Positions 18,327 through 28,900 of a DNA stretch of 64,000 bases are shown piece by piece. The stretch's first letter is position 1; the number at the start of each line of letters is the position of its first letter. Source of the stretch: Andalucia godoyi (lineage: Eukaryota; Discoba; Jakobea; Jakobida; Andaluciidae). Under the pieces are notes generated by a model. That model did not search any database and was not told the DNA's origin. It worked only from the letters and a program-made list of their open reading frames with translations. The DNA is taken from the NCBI GenBank assembly GCA_009859145.1, contig VRVR01000009.1, positions 359,763-423,762 of the forward strand, given 5' to 3'. Made by a program: the position numbers and the translations under genes.

Positions 18327-20774
18327 ATGAGCGCTGTCGCGTCTGTTGATCCATTTCTGATATGTGCCCCTCATGAACCTGAGTCTCGTGGACTTTCGCT
18401 TCAACAAGGCGTTTCGTCCAGAGTATACTTTGCTGTACTGCGAGGCATGTCCGTTGCAGTTAAACTTTTCTTACCGCGGAATGGAGGACTGGACAACCGA
18501 GAGCTTGGCTTTTTCCGAAAGGAAATGCATGTCTTGCTCTCTTGTCGCCATCCGCATATCGTGTCTATTGTAGGTGTCTCGGATCCTATGCTGAACAGTA
18601 ACCAGTACGGCTCGGCATCGAACGAAAAAGACCGCGTGGTTTGGTATGCGATGGAAGCGTTGGACTGCAGTCTTGGTTCGTTTTTACGAGATTACATTGG
18701 CGACTCGAAAAGTCGAACGCGTGCGGCGTCTGTGGAATTTGCGTACACTGTGACGAAGACGGCAGCAGCCCATGTGATTTCCGGGATTCGTTATTTGCAC
18801 GGAAAGGGAATAAGCCATGGAGACGTGCAAGTGACGAATGTTTTGGTGTCGGTTGGAAACGCTCATTTTGCAGCCAGGCATGGTGCCGTACTTCCGATTG
18901 GGAATGCTGGCCATGGTCTCGTTTTCAAACTGTGTGATGTGAGCTATGTGGACGGAGAGGATCAATGTGAACGTGACCTGAAAGGATATTCGAAAATTCT
19001 CTCTTCGATGCTTCTGCTTACTCCGAATCGCAGCTTGATTTGGTTGGAGCAGATCGCCGATCTTTTTGGTCGGCCTGTGAGTCCGATGACGGTTGTCTAT
19101 TGCGACTGGCTGATTCAGTGTGAAGCGCCAATGAAGTGCCTCTTGTCCAAGGATTTGATCTCGCCGTGCTACTCGTGTGGTGCTTTTCAGGTGCCTGCGC
19201 TTCTTGCAGAGAGGTTTTCTTACTTGGACGACGGTGGTCGCGTTCGTCCAGTGAACGAGTATGTCGATCTGCAATGGGCAATCCCCCCTCGTCAATTTTC
19301 ATCCTGGAGGTCAGAGTTTCAAGAGTGTCTTGGTCCATTGGTGGAGAAGGAGTTGCTTGCTGTTGTTGCAAGTCGCCCAGACGATAAGGAGGTTCCGTTG
19401 GACAGGTCTTTTCAGGTCCAGGAAAGTGTGGAGCACCTGTGGCATGTTCTTCCGAGCCCGGTCTTTGCGGAGGAATACAAGTCACGTGTGGAGTACTGGG
19501 TTGAGAAAACCGACCCGTCTGTCAAACCGCAAGTATACTTCAACGAGTTTACGCTGGCTTTGAAAGGGTATTCGAAGCAGCGATCTGCGGAAGGACAGTA
19601 TTGCAAGACGACGTTGCTCATGGGTGCCAATACATATGTGCATCAAAAATCTGTGTCCGACCTTTGGAAAATCAATGGCTACAAAACGGTGTTGGTAGGG
19701 AAAGATGAATATACGGACATTCGTCAGGTGCATCCTAGATGGAGTACGTCTTTTGGAATCCAAATCGCAATCATCAGTTCAGACGGCTACTACCTGCTTC
19801 GTCGGCGTGGCCACCTGAGTCAAGTAAGTACGTCTCCTCGCGTCTGGACCTGCCCGGTTGTGGAAGGCTTCAATCTCAAAGATATTGGGAGAGAATCCAA
19901 GATGACGCTCTTGGACGTTTGTAGACGTGCATTGAAAGAAGAGGCGAATATACTCGATCTGCCTGACAGCATGTTTCCTCTGTTTTATGTTGGCGGTCTG
20001 TTTTTGAAACTCGATACGGGGGAATGGGGATGCTACGGAGTTCTGGATTTGAGAAAACTCGGTCCACAGTGTTTAGAATGGAATGCAAGTTCCTTGGCCG
20101 CGAAATTCTGTTACGCACAAGATGCATCGGAATTTGGCGTAGACTGCCATCGGATACCAGTGTCGCAGGATGAACTGGCAAGATATCTCGTTCAGAATGA
20201 GGCGTCACTGGCCTCGTCGACCTTGCTGACGACCTTAGAGTTCTTGATCGCCGAATTTGGAGAGACCTCCATGAATTCTGTTTTCCAGCGGGAACATAGT
20301 GCGAACCGTAATCGCTTGGAAGAGTCATTGAACGAAGGACGCTACGCTGAAGGTCCGGCAATGCAACGGAATGCAACTGTTACCGTCGAGCGCTGTGTTA
20401 GTTCACTGCAAGAGGGTCCGCAGTTCTCGGCTTCGACCAGTCGCTTGGAATTGATTTTGCGCAGGACCGAGGCTGTTGTCCTCAGTGGCGCTGCTCGCAT
20501 TTCCAATCTCTTCTACGACCCGTCCGAGTCGTCGTTCCGACAAATTCTTTCTTTTTGGCTGTTCGTTGAGACTTCATTTGGTTCAGAACTTGCATCGTTG
20601 TGGACTGCGCGGAGAGCGAGCGCAAGTCTTCCACAAGATCCTGACATTTTGTCTTGCTTCTTCTACTGTGCTTCTGCTCCAGCCACTCGTGCGTTCTACA
20701 ACGAATGGGTGTCTAGAACATTCGACCATATGAAAGAGCCGCAGTCTCTCGCGGGTGCTCCGAGTCTCTCATGA
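18327..20774 (+). CDS. Protein kinase-like / Nudix-like fusion protein, 815 aa
   Basis: The N-terminal ~270 residues are kinase-like: a loose glycine loop (QQGVSSRVYFAV), VAVKLF with the lysine, HGDVQVTN as catalytic loop (HRD changed to HGD, Asp and Asn kept) and KLCDVS at the DFG position. It is divergent and may be a weak or inactive kinase. Residues ~475-560 resemble a Nudix fold: GIQIAIISSDGYYLLRRRG, then CRRALKEEANI, which keeps the EE of RExxEExGI but has Ala for the first Glu. The C-terminal ~200 residues are unassigned. A kinase joined to a Nudix domain is unusual. The stop codon overlaps the ATG of the next ORF (ATGA), and a TGS-tail gene lies just downstream on the other strand. 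Confidence 0.65.
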   Translation: MSAVASVDPFLICAPHEPESRGLSLQQGVSSRVYFAVLRGMSVAVKLFLPRNGGLDNRELGFFRKEMHVLLSCRHPHIVSIVGVSDPMLNSNQYGSASNEKDRVVWYAMEALDCSLGSFLRDYIGDSKSRTRAASVEFAYTVTKTAAAHVISGIRYLHGKGISHGDVQVTNVLVSVGNAHFAARHGAVLPIGNAGHGLVFKLCDVSYVDGEDQCERDLKGYSKILSSMLLLTPNRSLIWLEQIADLFGRPVSPMTVVYCDWLIQCEAPMKCLLSKDLISPCYSCGAFQVPALLAERFSYLDDGGRVRPVNEYVDLQWAIPPRQFSSWRSEFQECLGPLVEKELLAVVASRPDDKEVPLDRSFQVQESVEHLWHVLPSPVFAEEYKSRVEYWVEKTDPSVKPQVYFNEFTLALKGYSKQRSAEGQYCKTTLLMGANTYVHQKSVSDLWKINGYKTVLVGKDEYTDIRQVHPRWSTSFGIQIAIISSDGYYLLRRRGHLSQVSTSPRVWTCPVVEGFNLKDIGRESKMTLLDVCRRALKEEANILDLPDSMFPLFYVGGLFLKLDTGEWGCYGVLDLRKLGPQCLEWNASSLAAKFCYAQDASEFGVDCHRIPVSQDELARYLVQNEASLASSTLLTTLEFLIAEFGETSMNSVFQREHSANRNRLEESLNEGRYAEGPAMQRNATVTVERCVSSLQEGPQFSASTSRLELILRRTEAVVLSGAARISNLFYDPSESSFRQILSFWLFVETSFGSELASLWTARRASASLPQDPDILSCFFYCASAPATRAFYNEWVSRTFDHMKEPQSLAGAPSLS

Positions 20775-21175
20775 CAGCCTTGCTGCTACCAACGGAGCGA
20801 GACTCCATTTCACAAACCGACTTGCTTCAACGAGTTTTGAAAGGGCTGCGTCTTCTGGATCCTCCGTTCAGTGTTCGATGGAGACTTGCAGAGGCGTTTT
20901 CTTATCTTTCGAACGGAATTTTGCAGCCAGTGGACATACTGTTGTTTGTCTCCAATGACCGCCTTTCGTCTGGTACCCAATTTCCGTTCACCAACGTGCC
21001 CGCGCTTGTTTCGGCATGTGCAAAGGCTGTTGGATGCTTGTCAATTGCACTCTGCAATGCTTCTGAAGAACAGTCTGCGTCGTTCGAGCTGGTCTTGCAA
21101 GCCAACTCCGGTCCGAAAACGTTCCGTTTGGAAGTGGAGAAACATACAGAAGCTGTACACCTTTATTGCCGGTAG
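20771..21175 (+). CDS. Small unknown protein, 134 aa, overlapping the upstream stop codon
   Basis: The ATG shares the TGA of the preceding kinase-Nudix gene in an ATGA overlap (20771-20774). The product has protein-like composition with alternating amphipathic segments, for example VDILLFVSNDRLSS and SIALCNASEEQSASFELVLQANS. No known family is recognised. It could be a separate gene, a product of reinitiation, or the C-terminal part of the upstream protein after a frameshift or unannotated splice. It ends 42 bp from the convergent TGS-tail gene. Confidence 0.45.
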   Translation: MTALLLPTERDSISQTDLLQRVLKGLRLLDPPFSVRWRLAEAFSYLSNGILQPVDILLFVSNDRLSSGTQFPFTNVPALVSACAKAVGCLSIALCNASEEQSASFELVLQANSGPKTFRLEVEKHTEAVHLYCR

Positions 21176-21217
21176 CAAAGAGCCGGGATGGCGAGCTCGT
21201 GACGTGTCTTCTGATGA

Positions 21218-21919
21218 TTAGACATCCCATGCAACATCGCTGCCAGTGCAGTGAATCCAGCCGTCGTTGCTCATATGGTCTTGGAGATAACGAACACACG
21301 CTTCATCGTTGGCAAAACGAACCTTTGAAATGCCCTTGGAAGCTCCGCGGGAGCATCGTGTCCCCAGGAGCCACAGTAAGTCTGCATGGACGACAACAAC
21401 GGCCCTCATGTCTTCTGAATTTCGAACTGCGAACACGTGCCTCCCTTTTTGTTCTTCCCATAATTTCAGCCATTCTTTCAGTCGACTGAGCTCATCCAAG
21501 TCGGAGGAGTTGCAAAGATCCATCTGATCCAATAAAAACTTCATGTCATTCTGCTGTCGTGCGTCCAGGAGCGGAGCCGTCCATAAGCTCGTCATACGAC
21601 AGCTTCGCACTCGAGCGGCGGCTATTCTCAAAAAATTCCCTGTGAATTCCTCCAAATCAACCATGTCATCAACTGCCCACTCAACATAAGGAGGCGAATC
21701 CTCCGCTGTCTGAGGAATTGCATAAGACATCCCGTCACCCGAGACTGGTGGTGGCTGGACAGTGGACGATTCCGGAGTCGTTGAGTAGGATGTTGCTGAG
21801 GATTCATCTGAGGATCCCTCTGAGGATGTTACTGACCGTGCTGTTGACCGTGGTGCATGCCGAGTGTATCCTCGAACAGTCGGCTTCACGTATGTATGCC
21901 ACTTCACCATGATGCCCAT
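21218..21919 (-). CDS. TGS-tail family protein (member 1), 233 aa
   Basis: The family is unknown, but the C-terminal ~110 residues are shared with the proteins at 34766-35803 and 38691-39317. The shared pattern is a W-containing helix (WLKLWEEQKG), HVFAVRN, VVVVHADLLWLL, a variable loop, then a helix ending DGWIHCTGSDV a few residues before the stop. I chose the ATG at 21919 (MGIMVKWHTY) because this N-terminus resembles VPVEWKFKNQ of the 34766 member; the frame stays open to an ATG at 22120. The middle is Ser/Thr/Pro-rich and probably disordered. It is convergent with the small ORF behind the kinase-Nudix gene. Confidence 0.6.
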   Translation of the reverse strand: MGIMVKWHTYVKPTVRGYTRHAPRSTARSVTSSEGSSDESSATSYSTTPESSTVQPPPVSGDGMSYAIPQTAEDSPPYVEWAVDDMVDLEEFTGNFLRIAAARVRSCRMTSLWTAPLLDARQQNDMKFLLDQMDLCNSSDLDELSRLKEWLKLWEEQKGRHVFAVRNSEDMRAVVVVHADLLWLLGTRCSRGASKGISKVRFANDEACVRYLQDHMSNDGWIHCTGSDVAWDV

Positions 21920-22219
21920 GTGATGGCGAAATGAAAACCTTTTCGAATTTGAAGTTCGTTTATCTGGGATTCCTTTTTTCAAAATGCCCGACAGGAAACA
22001 AATCTCCTGGGAACGTTGGCTGGGGAATTCAGATTTGTCGACTTCAATTGCTTCGACAGCAGACTGTGCGCAATGGTCCGAGCACTCGCCAGCCGCCACG
22101 CCTCTCAAACTCGATTTCATTTTGGTCCGGTGGCAAAAATCCTTTATACTTTACTTTCACCACGAAATTCTTGAAATTCTAGACGATTCTCTGTCCGCCT
22201 ACAATCCCCCTCGCGTTTC

Positions 22220-22897
22220 ATGGAGCCGTTTGGGCAGCGGTACGTCGCTTTTCGCCGCAGGTACGAAGAGCCCGATCGTCTAGGAATTGAGCACGCTGTA
22301 ACACGCCAATTCAATTCAGAGGAAATAAATCCCCGGCAAATCTTGCTCTTGGGAAAAGCATCGGAAACCTTTGATTCGTTTCCTTATGGTTGCCAGCTGT
22401 TGGCGCAAGATCCATCAATCAGTTGTCATTTGACGGAAGTGCTGGAAGAGCACGATCACTCTCCGCGTTTGATGTTGACAATGATGGGGTGGCAGAACGA
22501 ACAAGAAGGACGCGTTTTGCTTCGCCGTGTTCCTTTGCGGAGTGCGCTGACCTGCATGTGGAGGGATTCAGATGCCACGCAACATGTGGTGTGCGTGCCG
22601 TCATTGCCAGAGGCCTTAGCACAGGACGGATTTTTGGCTAGAGAACTTTTTTTCGAAGGCCACATGGGAATTCCTGGCCATCACGATTTTTGGAAGCAGT
22701 CGGTCTATCTTTCTGGCCATTACGTCATCGACTTGCTCGTCGAAGTTGCGGAACTGCGAATTTTTGGCCCTGACGCTGCTGCAAACGAAAGTCGCGCAGT
22801 ACTGACCGATCGGCGCCGCATTCTGCGACAAATCATCAGTGTTTCAGTAGAAGATGCACAGCAGAACGCACAAACCGGGATGCAGCTTTTCGCGTGA
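22220..22897 (+). CDS. Unknown protein, 225 aa
   Basis: An intact frame from ATG to TGA with protein-like composition. It has no signal peptide, membrane segment or recognised motif. The central part contains HMGIPGHHDFWKQ and YVIDLLVEVAELR, suggesting a mixed alpha/beta fold. It is divergent from the TGS-tail gene ending at 21218, with about 300 bp between the two starts, so the two may share a promoter. Confidence 0.55.
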   Translation: MEPFGQRYVAFRRRYEEPDRLGIEHAVTRQFNSEEINPRQILLLGKASETFDSFPYGCQLLAQDPSISCHLTEVLEEHDHSPRLMLTMMGWQNEQEGRVLLRRVPLRSALTCMWRDSDATQHVVCVPSLPEALAQDGFLARELFFEGHMGIPGHHDFWKQSVYLSGHYVIDLLVEVAELRIFGPDAAANESRAVLTDRRRILRQIISVSVEDAQQNAQTGMQLFA

Positions 22898-23227
22898 TCC
22901 CAGGTGTGTGCGTGCGCGTGTGTGCGTGCGTGCGTGCGTTTCTCCCTCATTCGATAAATGAGTGTACGCTGCAGCCTACAGGCCTACTGAGAACGGCGAT
23001 CCGCGAGAAACAGCTTCGTAGTTTACATGCGTTTCTCAATAAAGGCCGAATATTTCCTTTTTAGGAAATTGTTTTTCAAAGCTGTCTGTTACAGAGGGAC
23101 CGAAAGTGCCCGATCATGTGTCTTCGGTCTTCCATTCCGCCATTGCGTTTCTGTTTGTCCGTCTTTTTTTTGTTGATGTGATGACGCGACTCCTTTCTGC
23201 TGCTTAAGATTCTTGACAAAGCTGCGA
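22898..23227. promoter_or_regulatory. GT-rich tract and CArG-like box upstream of the 23228 gene
   Basis: 22903-22940 is a GTGC/GTGT microsatellite. At 23056-23065, CCTTTTTAGG is an exact CC(A/T)6GG CArG box with TTT/AAA flanks (TTTCCTTTTTAGGAAA), the form bound by SRF/Mcm1-type MADS proteins. It lies about 165 bp upstream of the ATG at 23228. No gene is seen in the interval. Confidence 0.5.
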
Positions 23228-25561
23228 ATGACGACAATCCGAGATATGCAAACTCTTATTCGTTCTGTGCAACGTTTTATGGCTTCCGAAGAACCGGGAG
23301 ACCAGGCACGACAGAATGAGCTCCAGTGTATTCTGTGCGCAAACGTAGTCGACATGCAAGGAGTCATGTCCTCAGAAATGTCGCAAATCGTTTCCATGGA
23401 GTTCTTCCCTGTGCTGTGCAAAAGCATTGGTGCTCACCTGACGGGATTTTTGGAAAATCCAGACGGCGTATGGACCGCCAACTGGCGCGCCGTACGGCAA
23501 CAACTGTCAACCGCCGTTTTGATTCTTTCCCGATTTCCGGAGATTGTCCTGAGTCTTACAGTCGGGAAAACCACATTCGAAAGGGTCGTGGACGTCCTGA
23601 TCGCCGTCGTCAACCCATCCACTGAGTCTACAAGATTCACTCCTCGGACAGCGAAGCGTTTTCTGGAATTTGCATTGCCAGAGCTGATATCATGGATTGA
23701 ACACATCACAGAAGCAGATCCCCGTCTTGTGGAACTTCTCTGTGCATCCAAGCTGGACGGCTTGGTCGATGCTGTTATTCGGCTATGCGAGATCCACCCG
23801 CTTTCTGGGCATCCGTCCTTCGAGCATCTTCACCAGTCTAACGCAGATCGCTTGGTAGATGTACAGTGTCGCTTGCTTCTTTGCATCCGCAAGTGGGTCA
23901 GGAGTTTTGAAGATCCTTGCAAGCACTTGTTTCCCGGATTGGTCCGTGTCCTTTCTTCCTGTCAGCGTGGCGATTCAATGCTGCAAAATTTGTCTTCCAT
24001 GATTCCTCAGAGTCCAATCGGTCTTGCCATACAGTATTTTCCACGAAACGTGACACACGTAATTGACTGCACAATCGGTTTCCTGGACGCGCTCCTGCCA
24101 GCGGCAACTCAGCACGCTCCCAAGGGATGCCTATTCAAAATTCAGTCGTTGGAGCAGTTCATGACAAACATCAAACATTCCCGCAGCCACACTGCCCATT
24201 CAAGAATTCTCATGCAATCGTGTGAGCCTCTTCTCGCATTCGCGGTGCTGGCTCGACAGACTGTTTCCAAGACTGCAGAGGAAGCAGCGAATCATCTTCT
24301 TTCCGTTGCATGTGATGCAAACCGTATTATAGACGGTCATCACCAGAGTGCAGTGTCGGCATCGCTGACTGCGGCCATCGACAGCCTGAACAGCGTCAAG
24401 GCTCTCGTGCATTCCGAAACCTTTTTTGAGCACTTTTCGACGCTTCTTGAGTTCACCGAGTGTCCATCTGCCATTTCCACGGATCCACAACAGCTGGACA
24501 AAGAGAAGAATGATAAGAATACCAATGACATTGATGATGATAACGGCAAGAGTAATGAAGAAGAAGAAGAAGAAATGAGTGATGAGAAGGGCGAAGCTGC
24601 GGATGCGGTGGAAGACAACCGCAACCACAACCACAACCGGTCTTCAGCGCGCATTTTCAAAGACGTGAAACAGGAATTCTTGAATTCTGTGCGAGAGATC
24701 ACGGAGGATGCGCAGACGGTGAGCAGTGCTATTGAGCATTCGTTTCAGCGAATCGCAGAAATGCAGCAACAGCTCGCGAATGGCCACTCGGATGCATTTC
24801 GGGAGATTATGGCGCACCTGCCCGAGGCCGTCCGCTCGATTGACCCCGAGGCTGTCATCCACGGCCAGTTCGACCATTTGCTCGCGAGTGTCAAGTCCGT
24901 CATTCTCGAGGAGACTCCCAAGCTGCCCGCTTGCGTGGAGAATGCAAGAGTGCTGTTTTCCACAATCTCCTCGCTGTCTGACCGATTCGCAGCAACACCG
25001 TTCTCGAACCGCCTGGCCAACGACTTGCAGGACTGGGTCATTCAGAGCGCCGAGAAGCTGGGGAGCAAGGTCGCGAGCGTCTGGCAGATGTACAAGAGTC
25101 ATGCTGAAGTGTCTCGGCTCTTTGCAGAGTTTACGTCGTTCTTGAGTGCGGCAGACGGCATTACGAAGCTGCTGCAGTCACCAGGCAATGCGTGGACAGA
25201 GCTCATCGTGTCGGTGGAATCGCTGCTCAGGGAATCGTACGAAGGGGCTGTGGCTTCTTTTTCGGGTGGGGCACTGAAACGGATTTTGCACTCGCTCAAC
25301 TTTGAGATCCTGTCAGTGAAGGATCTGATGTCGACGACGCCATTCCAACAGCTGCTGTCGGATCCAGAATTCCTTCTTCGCGGCATTCTTGGAACAAACG
25401 CAATGCCTCCGCTCAACCAGTGCTTACATGGAATTATGACGTCTGTTGTGCCTCTGCTGTTTGGACCGCAAGGACTGGCCACCGTCATAGGAAGTGCGTT
25501 TGGCTTTCCGGGAGCCGGAATCCTTCTCGGCACTCTGATTAACATCGCGCTGCGTCTGTAG
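23228..25561 (+). CDS. Unknown helical protein, 777 aa, acidic linker and hydrophobic C-terminus
   Basis: I use the ATG at 23228; the open frame extends five codons upstream only with a TTG start. Residues 1-410 and 480-745 are almost entirely predicted helical, without recognised repeats. Between them (~425-470) is a low-complexity acidic/Asn/His linker with runs of Asp and Glu. The last ~35 residues are hydrophobic and Gly-rich (LATVIGSAFGFPGAGILLG), possibly a membrane hairpin. The gene ends in TAG. It precedes the dynamin-like gene on the same strand with a ~400-bp gap, and both carry a CArG-like box upstream, hinting at co-regulation. Function is unknown. Confidence 0.65.
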   Translation: MTTIRDMQTLIRSVQRFMASEEPGDQARQNELQCILCANVVDMQGVMSSEMSQIVSMEFFPVLCKSIGAHLTGFLENPDGVWTANWRAVRQQLSTAVLILSRFPEIVLSLTVGKTTFERVVDVLIAVVNPSTESTRFTPRTAKRFLEFALPELISWIEHITEADPRLVELLCASKLDGLVDAVIRLCEIHPLSGHPSFEHLHQSNADRLVDVQCRLLLCIRKWVRSFEDPCKHLFPGLVRVLSSCQRGDSMLQNLSSMIPQSPIGLAIQYFPRNVTHVIDCTIGFLDALLPAATQHAPKGCLFKIQSLEQFMTNIKHSRSHTAHSRILMQSCEPLLAFAVLARQTVSKTAEEAANHLLSVACDANRIIDGHHQSAVSASLTAAIDSLNSVKALVHSETFFEHFSTLLEFTECPSAISTDPQQLDKEKNDKNTNDIDDDNGKSNEEEEEEMSDEKGEAADAVEDNRNHNHNRSSARIFKDVKQEFLNSVREITEDAQTVSSAIEHSFQRIAEMQQQLANGHSDAFREIMAHLPEAVRSIDPEAVIHGQFDHLLASVKSVILEETPKLPACVENARVLFSTISSLSDRFAATPFSNRLANDLQDWVIQSAEKLGSKVASVWQMYKSHAEVSRLFAEFTSFLSAADGITKLLQSPGNAWTELIVSVESLLRESYEGAVASFSGGALKRILHSLNFEILSVKDLMSTTPFQQLLSDPEFLLRGILGTNAMPPLNQCLHGIMTSVVPLLFGPQGLATVIGSAFGFPGAGILLGTLINIALRL

Positions 25562-25862
25562 TTCGTCATGGTGGTGTTCTTCGCGGTCCCCGTGGAGTAA
25601 CGCATACATTTTCATAAATGAGGCGCTGTCGATGAGGTTTGTGAACCGTCTATTATTCTGTTCCCGCTCTCCTTGCATCCTCCTGTCAAGCCTGTCACAC
25701 CCTGTAAACTTTGCTTTAAAAGGAAATATGCCATTCTTCAGAATTCTCCTTTTTGGGAAAAAGTACGCGCACTCGTAAAGCTCAAAAACAGAAATTCTGA
25801 ACATTTTCTCTTCTGTTCTTTCTGTTCTTTCTGTTCTTTCTGTTCTTTCTCTCTCTTCTCTC

Positions 25863-25909
<47 letters not shown>

Positions 25910-25958
25910 AACAAACATACTATCTCTTTTTCGTCCTTTAAATCAAAAGTCACTCAAA
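25562..25958. promoter_or_regulatory. Promoter interval with CArG-like site and microsatellites
   Basis: CCTTTTTGGG at 25748-25757, flanked by TCT and AAA, is a one-mismatch CArG box. A 9-bp TTCTTTCTG-type repeat spans 25811-25850 (about four copies) and a CA repeat spans 25868-25905, followed by AAAC units. The ATG of the dynamin-like gene follows at 25959. Minus-strand reading frames over the CA repeat are low complexity and not genes. Confidence 0.5.
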
Positions 25959-28900
25959 ATGGTTCGGAAATCTCCACAATCATCTTCAGCTGCAACAGCT
26001 CCTGCATCAGCTTCTGCACCAGTTTCTGCACCGGGTGCTGCATCAGATGAATCGAGCGCTCATTTCAGAAACACCACTAGCGCGGATGTTACCTCTCCAA
26101 ACAACCCGCTTCCGCTGCTCCGCCAATTCACCCAGGATGCGACGCAACTTCGACGCGACAACGGCGCAGTGCTGGACCATGGTAAAGAGACACAACTGCT
26201 GTCCAGATTGCTCCGAGAACTGGAGGTCTTTTTGCTGCAGCATTACAAGGCAAGTGGTGTGCCGGTGGTATTGGTGCAAGGATATCAGAGCTCGTCAAAG
26301 AGCACTGTTGTGAATCGTTTGGCAGGAGAGCCGGTTCTTCCCATGGGGCAGGGTACGTGCACCAAGTTTCCAATTGTCTTAAGTCTGCAGTTTGAGGCTG
26401 GCGATGACAACTCCTGGACCGCAAAGCTGCTGGCAGAACCGGACAAGCGCGTGCTAGAGGAATCGTCGCGATCAGGGGGTGTTGATCTTCTGCGCTGGCT
26501 GGAAGACCACTCGGCCGGCAGAGATCTCCGTTTCGACCGAAGCGCACAGATCACGGTGCTGAAGCAAGATGAACGGCAGAGCGTCGTGGTCATCGACCAT
26601 CCGGGATTCTGCCAAAACTATCCGGAAGAAGCCCTCGAACTGTCGCAGAATTCCATTGACAAGCATTTCGGAGGCGGGTCCGAGGAAGAGAGCGACGCCA
26701 TTCTTGTGCTTTGCCAACGAATCACCGGCGAAACGGGAGACTCGGGGTGGGACAATCTGGAGCAACTGGATCGCATTCCTGACGGCCGCCTCTTTGTCGC
26801 CGTCACCATGATGGACACATTCAATCACGCGCAAGTGGCTGAGCGAGTGCGCGCCATCCGAAACCTGTCGCGAAACGACAGAGCGCAGCTCACTCAACTG
26901 GACATCCTGCTGGCGCTTCAGGAGGAGATTCAGCGTGCAACGTCCAAACAAGACCCAGCGAAACGAGTGCTGCCCCGTGGCACGCGGTTCTTCTTTGTCG
27001 CGGGATCCAAGGTTTCGTCAAAGGATTTGCTGTCAAACAAGCGGCAGACAACGTGGAGGACGTTCTTGGACAGCGAAGACGAGAGTCTCGCCAGCTTTCT
27101 GGACGAATTTTCGGATCAGTCGAAGTGGCTGGCAGAGTCCATCGAGTTGATTCCGATGACGAACGCGCAGCAGAAGGTATTTGACGAGATGGTTGGCATG
27201 GACTGCCTGGTCTCGGCCGTGCATGCAAAGCACATGGAAAGCGGGATCCGCACGGTTCGAAAGGTTGAGGGGTTCTTGCGGGCGCGACTGGAGGAATGCG
27301 AGTTCCAGGCAAGTGAACTGTATGCATGCAGCCAGTCCCTCCTGGACGTCTCTTCAACAGTGGTCGCCTTTTTGGAAGACTTTGCCGTGCAATTTCTCTC
27401 GTTGAGTCGAGAACAGCCGTTTGACGTGGAGACTGCAACGGTGATGCATTCGGCGCATCCTCTATCCACCGAAACAGAAGCCACGGTTCGACAGTACTTC
27501 GACCATATTACGAAGTACCACGGATGGACAACCGAGCAGGAGATGGAACTCTGCAGAGAACACATTGGACTGGAGCCGGACAGCTTCCCTCCGTCCCGGT
27601 ACATGGAGAATTCGAATGGCGTGAAAAAGATGACAGAAAGAATCGCGCGTTACGCCCGAAATGCGAAGAGCAACCTCTCCACGCTTCCAAGACTGAACCA
27701 CCGCCACGGGCAAGAGATGGCGATCCGACTGGTCCATGTGCATGTCCAAGATCTTGACATGGACCACATGCTGAAGAAAAGCCAACAGAACCCTGGGATG
27801 ATCGGCGGAAATCTGACTGAAGTGCTTGCAGTGGTCGTGCAGCGGCAGTACGACGATATCTACCGCGGAGTGCCTCGCTCCGTTGCTGAAGGAATGGACT
27901 CACTGGCTGCTAACTCGAGTACCAACGGTGCTTCGACTTTCTTTGCAACACGCATGGCAACTCAGTCCTTGCTTCATGGACAGTCAGTCCTAAACTTGCT
28001 GCTCATGGTGCCGAAGTATGCTGCACTCCTCGACCCTTCTGGAAGCGTTGCGTCCAAGATCAAGTCCACACGAGACACGCCAGTCTTCCTGGTCGAGCGC
28101 GTTGCTGAGTACTCAGGAGTGGGAGGTCGAGGTGGAGACCGTCTGCGTGAAAAGGCACTGCGAGATGCAAGAATGCGCAGGTCTCTTGAGGAACCAGACG
28201 TCGGAACATTCGCAGACTTGCTGTCGAGCTATCAGAAACCAATGGCGAATGCATTCAACTGGTCTGGAGACTTTGCGAGCTTGCGGGAGATTGTGGAGCG
28301 AGTGGCGATCGCAATGTACTTCGACGCAAAGCTGCTGGGAATGAAAGAGCGACTGGAATCGCTGGGAGATTCATTTCGGGTGACCCTCTCGACGGTGAAT
28401 CCGACGCTGACCGCGTGTTCCTCATTGTTCATCCACCAGGACCCGGCTTTCCTCTCCGAATACCGACGTACGTTCCCCATGTCACACTTCGTTCGTGCGT
28501 TTCTCAGCAAGGGCGTCGACGGTGCAGACGATATTTCAATTCTGGAGGCACTGATTCAGGAGATCAAAGCAACTGGCGGCACGCTGCTGGACATGGATGA
28601 GCACGACACTGATTCTATGTACAAGTACGCGGACAAGGATGCCGAGTTGTTTTTCAATCTTCCGAGAGCGGTGAGATTCTTGCTGTCTGCGACGCAGTGT
28701 CTGCCGGCGTTGGATCGCGACGCTCGTTCCAAGCTTGTTGCCATGTTACCACGAGCGCAATTTACGCCGGATTGCCCAGTTCCGCTGCAGAGCATCAGCG
28801 ATGTCAACAGGTTTGACACTGCCTCGTTCAACCACGTCAACCGCAGGATCATCTCCACTTCGTTGTTTGAGTACCATTTGGCGGCATGCCGGATTGCTTC

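Noticed and set aside
19800..19830. GTAAGTAC as an intron donor within the kinase-Nudix gene
   Set aside because: The frame reads smoothly through it in the Nudix-like region and no suitable branch/acceptor pair restores a better protein.
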